Program-made: the position numbers and the translations under genes
Origin: an uncultured Clostridia bacterium
Lineage (GTDB): Bacteria; Bacillota; Clostridia; UBA1381
Direction of reading: 5' to 3'
Assembly (NCBI GenBank): GCA_944391255.1
Contig: CALXSW010000180.1
Coordinates: 1 to 7,167 of the forward strand
Length of the DNA stretch: 7,167 bases
Part shown: positions 1-5,042 of the stretch, piece after piece
How positions within the stretch are numbered: the stretch's first letter is position 1
Layout of the letters: each line of letters starts with the position of its first letter
Notes under the pieces: generated by a model
Databases searched by the model: none
What the model saw: only the letters and a program-made list of their open reading frames with translations
Told to the model about the DNA's origin: nothing

Positions 1-544
1 TACAGAGGTTTACTCAAATACAGGCGGTCAGTCATCAAAGTCAACACCAACAGGTGCTATTGCTAAGTTTGCTGCCGCAGGTAAGGAAGTAAAGAAGAAG
101 GATCTCGCAGCTATAGCTATGTCATACGGTTATATCTACGTTGCTCAGGTAGCAATGGGTTACAACCAGCAGCAGACATTGAACGCTATTATGGAAGCTG
201 AAAGCTACAATGGTCCATCACTTATAATTGCATACGCTCCATGTATCAACCACGGTATCAAGGGCGGTATGACAATTGCTCAGGCAGAAGAGAAGAAGGC
301 TGTTGAAACAGGTTACTGGCACTGCTTCAGATTCGACCCACGTCGTGCAGAAGAAGGCAAGAACCCATTCCAGCTTGATTCAAAGGCACCTACTAAGGAA
401 TATCAGGAATTCCTCGATGGCGAAGTTCGTTATAACTCACTTAAGAGAGCTAATCCGGAACGTGCTGAACAGTTGTTCTCATACGCTGCTAAGACAGCTA
501 AGGACAAGTATGAAAAGCTCGTTAAGATGGCTGAAGAGGATTGA
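1..544 (+). CDS. nifJ: Pyruvate:ferredoxin (flavodoxin) oxidoreductase, C-terminal end (partial)
   Basis: Only the last 180 residues are present; the reading frame enters from the left edge with its first whole codon at base 2. The enzyme oxidises pyruvate with CoA to acetyl-CoA and CO2, passing electrons to ferredoxin in the cytoplasm. The fragment opens with TEVYSNTGGQ, part of the thiamine diphosphate/Mg binding region of this family, followed by SSKSTPTGAIAKFAAAGK, almost invariant in the single-chain enzyme. About 75 residues after the Asn of YSNTGG comes YAPCINHGI; its Cys fits the distant fourth ligand of the [4Fe-4S] cluster nearest the thiamine (C1071 in Desulfovibrio africanus, from memory). 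The gene ends in a normal lysine-rich tail and TGA, with a terminator 26 bases later. All 18 lysine codons are AAG, unlike most genes here, which suggests very high expression. Identification is firm; the start and the N-terminal domains lie outside the window. Confidence 0.96.
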   Translation, partial: TEVYSNTGGQSSKSTPTGAIAKFAAAGKEVKKKDLAAIAMSYGYIYVAQVAMGYNQQQTLNAIMEAESYNGPSLIIAYAPCINHGIKGGMTIAQAEEKKAVETGYWHCFRFDPRRAEEGKNPFQLDSKAPTKEYQEFLDGEVRYNSLKRANPERAEQLFSYAAKTAKDKYEKLVKMAEED

Positions 545-570
545 TATATATCAATATTGTGATGATATGG

Positions 571-602
571 AAATGAGCGGTCTAATGACCGCTCATTTTT
601 GT
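571..602 (+). terminator. Rho-independent terminator after the pyruvate:ferredoxin oxidoreductase gene
   Basis: A perfect 12-bp stem (AAATGAGCGGTC at 571-582 with GACCGCTCATTT at 587-598) encloses the loop TAAT. The T-rich run begins within the 3' arm and continues to 602. It lies 26 bases past the upstream stop codon and before the yebC promoter, so it separates the two transcription units. Confidence 0.93.
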
Positions 603-656
603 TAAATAAAAAACGGCGAATGGATCTCAATTATTGAAGTTTGTGAAATATTATGC

Positions 657-685
657 TTGAAAAAGTGATAGAAATGTGGTATAAT
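657..685 (+). promoter_or_regulatory. Sigma-A type promoter for yebC
   Basis: The -35 box TTGAAA (657-662) and -10 box TATAAT (680-685) are separated by exactly 17 bases. A TGG just before the -10 box makes an extended -10 element. Transcription would start near 691-693, leaving a leader of roughly 38 bases before the yebC start codon. This is the closest match to the vegetative consensus in the window. Confidence 0.82.
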
Positions 686-715
686 ATAATTTGGTAGTAT
701 AAATTTTTGATACAA

Positions 716-721
716 AAGGAG
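716..721 (+). promoter_or_regulatory. Ribosome binding site of yebC
   Basis: AAGGAG sits 8 bases before the ATG at 730. It confirms that start, which also gives the canonical family N-terminus MSGHSKW. Confidence 0.85.
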
Positions 722-729
722 ATATTGAC

Positions 730-1467
730 ATGTCAGGTCATTCAAAATGGAGTACGATAAAGAGAAAAAAAGGCGCAAATGACGCGCAGCGCGCAAAGAT
801 ATTTACTAAGATAGCGCGTGAGATCATTGTTGCTGTAAAAGCAGGCGGCCCTGATCCGGCTAATAATGCGAGCCTTAAAGATGTTATAGCTAAGGCGCGT
901 TCAAACAATATGCCGAATGATAATATCAACAGAACTATTAAAAAGGCAGCAGGCGCGGGTGATACAGCTGATTACTTCCCAATGACATACGAGGGATACG
1001 GTCCTGGCGGCGTTGCCGTTATCGTTGAGGCGCTTACTGATAATAAGAACAGAACAGCCGCTGATGTGCGTGCCGCTTTTTCAAAGTACGGCGGTAATAT
1101 GGGTACAACAGGCTGTGTAAGCTTTATGTTTGATCATAAGGGTATTATTATAATAGAAGATGAAGACGGCGAGCTCGATGAGGACGAAGTAACGATGGAC
1201 GCTCTTGAGGCAGGTGCTGAAGATGTGTCGATCGAAAACGGAGTTATAGAGATCGATACTGTTCCGAACGAGGTCGGAGCTGTAAGAGAGGCGCTCGAGG
1301 AGAAGTATACTATTGCTTCAGCTGAGGATACTATGGTGCCGCAGACGACTACAACGCTTACAGATGAAAAGCAGATCACGAACATGAGAAAAATGCTTGA
1401 TGTTCTTGAAGATAATGATGATGTGCAGAATGTATATCATTCATGGGATATGCCTGACGAGGAATAA
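730..1467 (+). CDS. yebC: YebC/PmpR (TACO1) family translation/regulatory factor
   Basis: This is a complete 245-residue member, normal length for the family. The N-terminus MSGHSKWSTIKRKKGANDAQR and the following KIFTKIAREI are the hallmark of domain 1 (about residues 1-75), a small basic helical domain. The rest forms the two alpha/beta domains, with a conserved YEGYGPGGVAVIVEALTDN segment near residues 87-105 and an acidic stretch around 140-170. Family members were long annotated as DNA-binding regulators (PmpR). The mitochondrial homologue TACO1 and recent bacterial work instead point to ribosome-associated relief of stalling at proline-rich stretches; which applies here cannot be told from sequence. 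It has its own promoter and is preceded by a terminator, so it heads its own transcript. The common ruvCAB neighbourhood is absent. No clear terminator follows, so read-through into hydG is possible. Confidence 0.96.
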   Translation: MSGHSKWSTIKRKKGANDAQRAKIFTKIAREIIVAVKAGGPDPANNASLKDVIAKARSNNMPNDNINRTIKKAAGAGDTADYFPMTYEGYGPGGVAVIVEALTDNKNRTAADVRAAFSKYGGNMGTTGCVSFMFDHKGIIIIEDEDGELDEDEVTMDALEAGAEDVSIENGVIEIDTVPNEVGAVREALEEKYTIASAEDTMVPQTTTTLTDEKQITNMRKMLDVLEDNDDVQNVYHSWDMPDEE

Positions 1468-1613
1468 GCCGGGCGAGCGGTACGGTCAGTATGGCGGTGG
1501 ATATAAAATAAAGCTGCCGGCGGGATAAAACGGCGCGCTAAATATTGTTTTACACTGCTAAGCGCCGCAAAAATATATTAATATACAAAATTATAAGAGA
1601 GGGATGAATTGCT
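1468..1613. other. Intergenic gap between yebC and hydG, no clear terminator
   Basis: These 146 bases contain GC-rich, weakly self-complementary patches (GCCGGC near 1516-1521; CGGCGC at 1531-1536 able to pair with GCGCCG at 1562-1567 across 25 bases), but neither is followed by a T-run. The AT-rich part from about 1570 has TATATT- and TATACA-like hexamers but no well-spaced -35 partner. Transcription of hydG could come from here or by read-through from yebC. Confidence 0.4.
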
Positions 1614-3032
1614 ATGTATGATGTGATGTCAAGTCATGCAGAAGAGTTTATTGATGACGAAGAAGTAAGAGAAACACTGCTTTTCGCCCGTGAACATAAA
1701 AACGATCGAGAAATGATCGAGAAGATCCTTGAAAAAGCTAATGAAACGAAGGGCCTTGATCACAGAGAGGCATCTGTTTTGCTCGCTTGCGAGGAAGAGG
1801 ATCTGAACCAGAAAATGTACGCTCTTGCGAAGGATATAAAGCAGAGGATCTACGGCAACAGAATAGTGTTCTTTGCTCCGCTGTACCTTTCAAATTATTG
1901 TATAAATTCGTGTGTATATTGTCCGTATCATGTAAAAAACAAGCATATATGCCGTAAGAAGCTCACGCAGGATGAGGTCAGAGCGGAAACTATAGCGCTT
2001 CAGGATATGGGTCATAAAAGACTCGCGCTTGAGGCGGGAGAGGATCCGGTCAATAATCCGCTTGAGTATATTCTTGAGTGTATTAATACTATATATACGA
2101 CAAAGCATAAGAACGGCGCTATACGCCGCGTAAATGTAAATATCGCCGCTACTACGGTCGAGGATTATAAGAAGCTTAAAGATGCGGGAATAGGAACGTA
2201 TATCCTGTTCCAGGAGACATATAATAAGAAGAATTACGAAGTGCTGCATCCGGCAGGCCCTAAGAGTGATTACTGTTACCATACAGAGGCTATGGACAGA
2301 GCTATGGAAGCGGGCATAGACGATGTGGGACTCGGAGTTCTCTATGGTCTTGATAATTATGATTATGAATTGTGCGGAATTCTTATGCATGCCGAGCATT
2401 TGGAAGCAAAGTTCGGCGTCGGTCCGCATACTATTTCAGTGCCGAGAATATGTCCGGCTGACGATATAGATGTAAATGAATTTTCAAACGCTGTGCCTGA
2501 TAAGCTCTGGCAGAAAATTGTGGCTATAATAAGAATAGCTGTTCCGTATACAGGAATGATCGTTTCAACTCGTGAGAGCGAGGCGAACAGAAAGGCTGCG
2601 CTTGAGCTTGGCATATCGCAGATATCAGGCGCGTCATCAACATCGGTCGGCGGATATGTTACGCCGGAGAAACCGGAGGAGAACACAGCTCAGTTTGAAA
2701 GAAGCGATACGCGTACTCTTGACGAGGTATCAGACTGGCTCATAAGAATGGGATATATCCCATCATTCTGTACCGCCTGCTACAGAGAGGGCAGAACCGG
2801 CGACAGGTTCATGCCTCTTGCAAAATCGGGAAAGATACAGAACTGCTGTCAGCCTAACGCGCTTATGACTCTTAAGGAATATCTGGAGGATTACGCGTCA
2901 CCTGAAACTAAGGTTCACGGCGAGGCGCTCATTGAAAAAGAGCTTATGAATATACCTAACGAGAAGATCAGACAGATCACAATAGACAATCTTAAGAAGA
3001 TAGAGAATGGCGAGCGTGATTTCAGATTCTGA
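1614..3032 (+). CDS. hydG: [FeFe]-hydrogenase H-cluster radical SAM maturase HydG
   Basis: The complete 472-residue protein has the family's usual length. HydG cleaves tyrosine to p-cresol and dehydroglycine, yielding CO and cyanide, and builds the Fe(CO)2(CN)-cysteine unit used for the hydrogenase H-cluster. The radical SAM motif CX3CX2C is C96, C100, C103 (CINSCVYC). The C-terminal auxiliary cluster motif CX2CX22C is C386, C389, C412, within FCTACYREGRTGDRF and CCQPNA. These are the same residue numbers I recall for Clostridium acetobutylicum HydG. The tail KEYLEDYASPETK is also typical. The C-terminal motif separates it from the related tyrosine lyase ThiH and from HydE. The ATG at 1614 has a GAGGG 10 bases upstream. 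HydE, HydF and the hydrogenase are not in the window. It implies an [FeFe] hydrogenase elsewhere, consistent with the pyruvate:ferredoxin oxidoreductase upstream. Confidence 0.97.
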   Translation: MYDVMSSHAEEFIDDEEVRETLLFAREHKNDREMIEKILEKANETKGLDHREASVLLACEEEDLNQKMYALAKDIKQRIYGNRIVFFAPLYLSNYCINSCVYCPYHVKNKHICRKKLTQDEVRAETIALQDMGHKRLALEAGEDPVNNPLEYILECINTIYTTKHKNGAIRRVNVNIAATTVEDYKKLKDAGIGTYILFQETYNKKNYEVLHPAGPKSDYCYHTEAMDRAMEAGIDDVGLGVLYGLDNYDYELCGILMHAEHLEAKFGVGPHTISVPRICPADDIDVNEFSNAVPDKLWQKIVAIIRIAVPYTGMIVSTRESEANRKAALELGISQISGASSTSVGGYVTPEKPEENTAQFERSDTRTLDEVSDWLIRMGYIPSFCTACYREGRTGDRFMPLAKSGKIQNCCQPNALMTLKEYLEDYASPETKVHGEALIEKELMNIPNEKIRQITIDNLKKIENGERDFRF

Positions 3033-3055
3033 TCGAGCGCGTTAAATAAAAAAAA

Positions 3056-3106
3056 TTGACAAAATGAAAAAAAAGACTTTATTTTTTAAATAAAGTATGG
3101 TATACT
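3056..3106 (+). promoter_or_regulatory. Promoter region of the SCIFF gene, with two possible promoters
   Basis: Two overlapping readings are possible. One uses TTGACA (3056-3061, perfect -35) with TTTATT (3078-3083) after 16 bases, a 4/6 match to the -10 box. The other uses an extended -10, TGG followed by TATACT (3101-3106), with a weak -35 (TTTATT at 3078-3083) 17 bases upstream. The second would start near 3112-3114 and leave a leader of about 28 bases. A perfect palindrome lies across both. Confidence 0.6.
3076..3096. repeat. Perfect 9-bp AT-rich inverted repeat over the SCIFF promoter
   Basis: ACTTTATTT (3076-3084) and AAATAAAGT (3088-3096) are exact reverse complements around TTT. The repeat covers the -10 of the upstream promoter reading and the -35 and spacer of the downstream one, the usual place for a repressor operator. 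A shorter dyad, AGTAT-GGT-ATACT (3094-3106), follows and overlaps the second -10 box. It does not match operators I know, such as Rex or Fur. An operator role is inferred from position only. Confidence 0.5.
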
Positions 3107-3126
3107 TATTATATACTAAATTTCAG

Positions 3127-3133
3127 AGGAGGT
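3127..3133 (+). promoter_or_regulatory. Strong ribosome binding site of scfA
   Basis: AGGAGGT, a full match to the anti-Shine-Dalgarno sequence, lies 7 bases before the ATG at 3141. It is the strongest in the window and confirms that the short frame is a real gene. Confidence 0.92.
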
Positions 3134-3140
3134 ATGCTCA

Positions 3141-3287
3141 ATGAAACACGTTAAGACTTTGAACAAGGCTAATCTTAAGGAATCAGCTGTAATGGGCGGC
3201 TGCGGCGAATGCCAGACATCATGCCAGTCAGCTTGCAAGACTTCATGTACAGTTGCAAACCAGAAGTGTGAAAACGCTCACGAATAA
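3141..3287 (+). CDS. scfA: SCIFF ranthipeptide precursor (six cysteines in about forty-five residues)
   Basis: This 48-residue ribosomal peptide precursor begins MKHVKTLNKANLKE, the conserved SCIFF leader. Its core has six cysteines at positions 21, 24, 28, 32, 36 and 43 (CX2CX3CX3CX3CX6C), including CGECQTSC and ACKTSCTVANQKC. In the family a radical SAM enzyme joins a cysteine sulfur to a non-alpha carbon of a nearby residue, giving a radical non-alpha thioether peptide. In the Clostridium thermocellum homologue CteA the mapped bond is Cys32-Thr37, as I recall it; here residues 32 and 37 are also Cys and Thr. A Gly-Gly pair (19-20) immediately precedes the first cysteine. Five of six lysine codons are AAG and most alanines GCT, a highly expressed pattern. 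The strong promoter and binding site agree. The partner enzyme follows 98 bases later. The product's physiological role is not established; a signalling function has been proposed in Clostridium. Confidence 0.96.
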   Translation: MKHVKTLNKANLKESAVMGGCGECQTSCQSACKTSCTVANQKCENAHE

Positions 3288-3314
3288 TTTTCAATAATAA
3301 ACGGATCTTATTCG

Positions 3315-3354
3315 CGCTTGGAATTTCTTAACGGAGATTCCAGGCGTTTGTTTT
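3315..3354 (+). terminator. Internal terminator/attenuator between scfA and scfB
   Basis: CGCTTGGAAT (3315-3324) pairs with ATTCCAGGCG (3337-3346), 10 bp with one G-U. Three further inner pairs (TTC with GAG) leave the loop TTAACG. The run TTTGTTTT (3347-3354) follows directly. It lies 27 bases after the scfA stop and 31 before the scfB start, with no clear promoter between it and scfB, so partial termination giving an excess of peptide mRNA is the likely role. Confidence 0.82.
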
Positions 3355-3370
3355 GAGCAAAACTATTTTG

Positions 3371-3376
3371 AAAGGA
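3371..3376 (+). promoter_or_regulatory. Ribosome binding site that fixes the TTG start of scfB
   Basis: AAAGGA ends 9 bases before TTG at 3386. The first ATG in frame (3413) has no comparable site and would remove nine conserved residues (MIHKYKLFD), so TTG is preferred. Confidence 0.8.
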
Positions 3377-3385
3377 TAAACTGAA

Positions 3386-4756
3386 TTGATACATAAATAT
3401 AAATTATTTGATATGAATATAGTGCTGGACATATATTCAGGCGCGGTGCATGTCGTAGATGACTGTATGTACGATATGCTTGATTATCTTCTTGAACCGT
3501 TCACAGCGGAGAGGGAATGTCCGAGCTTTATAGTTGACGAGATGTCAAAGAAATACAGCGTTGACGATATAAAGGAAAGCTATAACGAAATATGCGAATT
3601 GGTCAAAAACGGTCAGCTTTTCACAGATGACTGCTATGAGGAATTTGCGAAGAACTGGAATAAGAAAAGCGTAGTAAAGGCGCTGTGTCTGCATATAGCG
3701 CACGACTGCAATCTGAGATGTAAATATTGCTTTGCCGGAACAGGCGAGTACCATGGCAAAAGGGGCATGATGAGCGCCGAAACAGGAAAGCAGGCCATAG
3801 ATTTCGTAATAGCCAACAGCGGAAACAGAAAGAATATTGAAATAGACTTTTTCGGCGGCGAGCCGCTTATGAATTTTGATGTGGTAAAGGAAATAACGAA
3901 GTATGCCGAGGAGCAGGGCGAAAAGCACGGCAAGGTGTTCAGATTTACTATAACCACAAACGGAATACTGCTTGACGAGGACAAAAAGAAGTTTATAAAT
4001 GAGCATATGTCAAATATCGTTCTTTCTCTTGACGGACGCAAGGAAGTAAACGATTTCATGCGCCCTAAGGTAAACGGCAGCGGAACGTATGACGATATAC
4101 TTCCGAAATTCCTTGATATAGCTGAAAGCAGAAACCAGACTAACTATTATGTCCGCGGCACATTTACGGCTTATAATAAGGATTTCGCAAATGACGTTCT
4201 CCATTTTGCTGATCTCGGATTCAAGCAGACGAGCGTTGAACCGGTAGTCGCGCCTGAAACAGAGGATTACGCGCTTACGGCAGATGATATCCCAGAGGTA
4301 TTTGAGCAGTATGAGAAGCTGGCAGAGGAGTATATAAAGAGATGGAAGAGCGGAAACTGGTTCAATTTCTTCCACTTTATGATCGATCTTGATCAGGGAC
4401 CTTGCGCTATAAAGCGTCTTTCGGGCTGCGGCGCCGGTCATGAATATCTCGCTGTAGCGGCGAACGGTGACCTCTATCCATGCCATCAGTTTGTGGGAAA
4501 CAAAGATTTCCTTATGGGTTCTGTAAAGGACGGCAATTTTGATAAGAAGATAAGCAAATATTTTGAGGATTCAAATATATACACAAAGGATAAATGCAGA
4601 AACTGTTTTGCTAAATTCTATTGCAGCGGCGGATGCAGCGCTAACGCGTATAATTTCAATGGTGACATAAACAAGCCGTATGAGCTGGCGTGTGAATTTG
4701 AAAAGAAGCGTGTTGAATGCGCTATCGCGATAGAGGCGGCAAAGAAGCTTGGCTGA
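3386..4756 (+). CDS. scfB: SCIFF peptide maturase, radical SAM/SPASM thioether-forming enzyme
   Basis: The 456-residue cytoplasmic enzyme installs the thioether cross-link in the SCIFF peptide encoded just upstream. Residues 1 to about 90 (MIHKYKL, VLDIYSGAVHVVDD) correspond to the family's N-terminal RiPP recognition region, which binds the leader. The radical SAM cluster motif CX3CX2C is C108, C112, C115 (HDCNLRCKYCF), followed by FFGGEPL (155-161) for SAM binding. The SPASM part is complete: C340 in DQGPC, C348, GX4C ending at C366 (GDLYPC), CX2CX5CX3C at C404, C407, C413, C417, and a final C436, enough for two auxiliary [4Fe-4S] clusters. It is the same type as CteB of Clostridium thermocellum. 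It starts at TTG, which together with the upstream hairpin would keep enzyme levels below peptide levels. It uses AAA and AAG lysine codons freely, unlike scfA. A strong terminator follows. Confidence 0.96.
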   Translation: MIHKYKLFDMNIVLDIYSGAVHVVDDCMYDMLDYLLEPFTAERECPSFIVDEMSKKYSVDDIKESYNEICELVKNGQLFTDDCYEEFAKNWNKKSVVKALCLHIAHDCNLRCKYCFAGTGEYHGKRGMMSAETGKQAIDFVIANSGNRKNIEIDFFGGEPLMNFDVVKEITKYAEEQGEKHGKVFRFTITTNGILLDEDKKKFINEHMSNIVLSLDGRKEVNDFMRPKVNGSGTYDDILPKFLDIAESRNQTNYYVRGTFTAYNKDFANDVLHFADLGFKQTSVEPVVAPETEDYALTADDIPEVFEQYEKLAEEYIKRWKSGNWFNFFHFMIDLDQGPCAIKRLSGCGAGHEYLAVAANGDLYPCHQFVGNKDFLMGSVKDGNFDKKISKYFEDSNIYTKDKCRNCFAKFYCSGGCSANAYNFNGDINKPYELACEFEKKRVECAIAIEAAKKLG

Positions 4757-4828
4757 TATAGATAGAGCGGGGGCAGTAAACCGGCTCATATAAATATGCT
4801 GAGTAATTTTAAGCTATAAAGCTGTGAG

Positions 4829-4869
4829 AGACTGATACAAACTTGTTGAGGTTTGTATCAGTCTTTTTT
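4829..4869 (+). terminator. Rho-independent terminator of the SCIFF unit
   Basis: A perfect 14-bp stem (AGACTGATACAAAC at 4829-4842 with GTTTGTATCAGTCT at 4851-4864) has an 8-base loop and runs into six Ts (4864-4869). It lies 72 bases after scfB and ahead of the next promoter. Confidence 0.93.
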
Positions 4870-4913
4870 GTTAAAAAACACTGTATTTTTATGGTAATAA
4901 TTTTGTGATAAGC

Positions 4914-4942
4914 TTGTTTTTTTTGTATAAATATGATAAAAT
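4914..4942 (+). promoter_or_regulatory. Promoter for the cation transporter unit
   Basis: TTGTTT (4914-4919) and TAAAAT (4937-4942) are 17 bases apart, with TGA before the -10 box giving an extended -10. The predicted start near 4949 would leave a leader of about 94 bases before the ATG at 5043, long enough to hold regulatory structure. Confidence 0.7.
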
Positions 4943-4956
4943 TGATATATATTAAT

Positions 4957-5015
4957 GTATCACATAATTTTTGTGGTTACATACCGCGGTTCGTGTAATT
5001 GATCGTTTCGCGGTA
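4957..5015 (+). promoter_or_regulatory. Possible folded leader of the transporter mRNA
   Basis: Two adjacent hairpins can form in the leader. GTATCACA (4957-4964) pairs with TGTGGTTAC (4972-4980), with one bulged base and one G-U. TACCGCG (4982-4988) pairs perfectly with CGCGGTA (5009-5015) across a 20-base loop. They end 13 bases before the ribosome binding site. I cannot match this to a known riboswitch class, so regulation is only a possibility. Confidence 0.35.
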
Positions 5016-5028
5016 AATTTAATATTAC

Positions 5029-5033
5029 GGAGG
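5029..5033 (+). promoter_or_regulatory. Ribosome binding site that fixes the transporter start
   Basis: GGAGG lies 9 bases before ATG at 5043. It argues against the in-frame TTG at 4971, which falls inside the leader hairpin and would add 24 residues not typical of the family. Confidence 0.85.
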
Positions 5034-5042
5034 TTTTTTTAT

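Noticed and set aside
1549..1579. Promoter for hydG from TTTACA (1549-1554) and TATATT (1574-1579)
   Set aside because: The spacing of 19 bases is too long for confidence and alternative hexamers in this AT-rich stretch fit equally poorly.
1890..2429. Long open frame on the minus strand (179 codons) inside hydG
   Set aside because: It lies wholly antisense to a well-supported gene, shows no recognisable domain, and its composition is what hydG codon bias produces on the other strand. The same applies to the minus-strand frames inside scfB and the transporter.
1614..3032. Thiazole tyrosine lyase (ThiH) as the identity of the hydG product
   Set aside because: ThiH lacks the C-terminal CX2CX22C cluster motif, which is intact here at C386, C389 and C412.
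3066..3096. Minus-strand terminator from the AT-rich palindrome followed by a T-run
   Set aside because: Read leftwards, the stem is followed by eight Ts, but it has only two G-C pairs and no minus-strand gene exists for it to terminate. Its position over the scfA promoter is the better explanation.
4971..5042. TTG at 4971 as the transporter start (adds 24 residues)
   Set aside because: There is no ribosome binding site before it, it sits in the putative leader hairpin, and the ATG at 5043 has GGAGG at good spacing.
4949..5042. Known manganese riboswitch (yybP-ykoY) in the transporter leader
   Set aside because: The leader is short and I could not find the conserved purine-rich loop sequences of that class. 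It is reported only as an unassigned leader structure.
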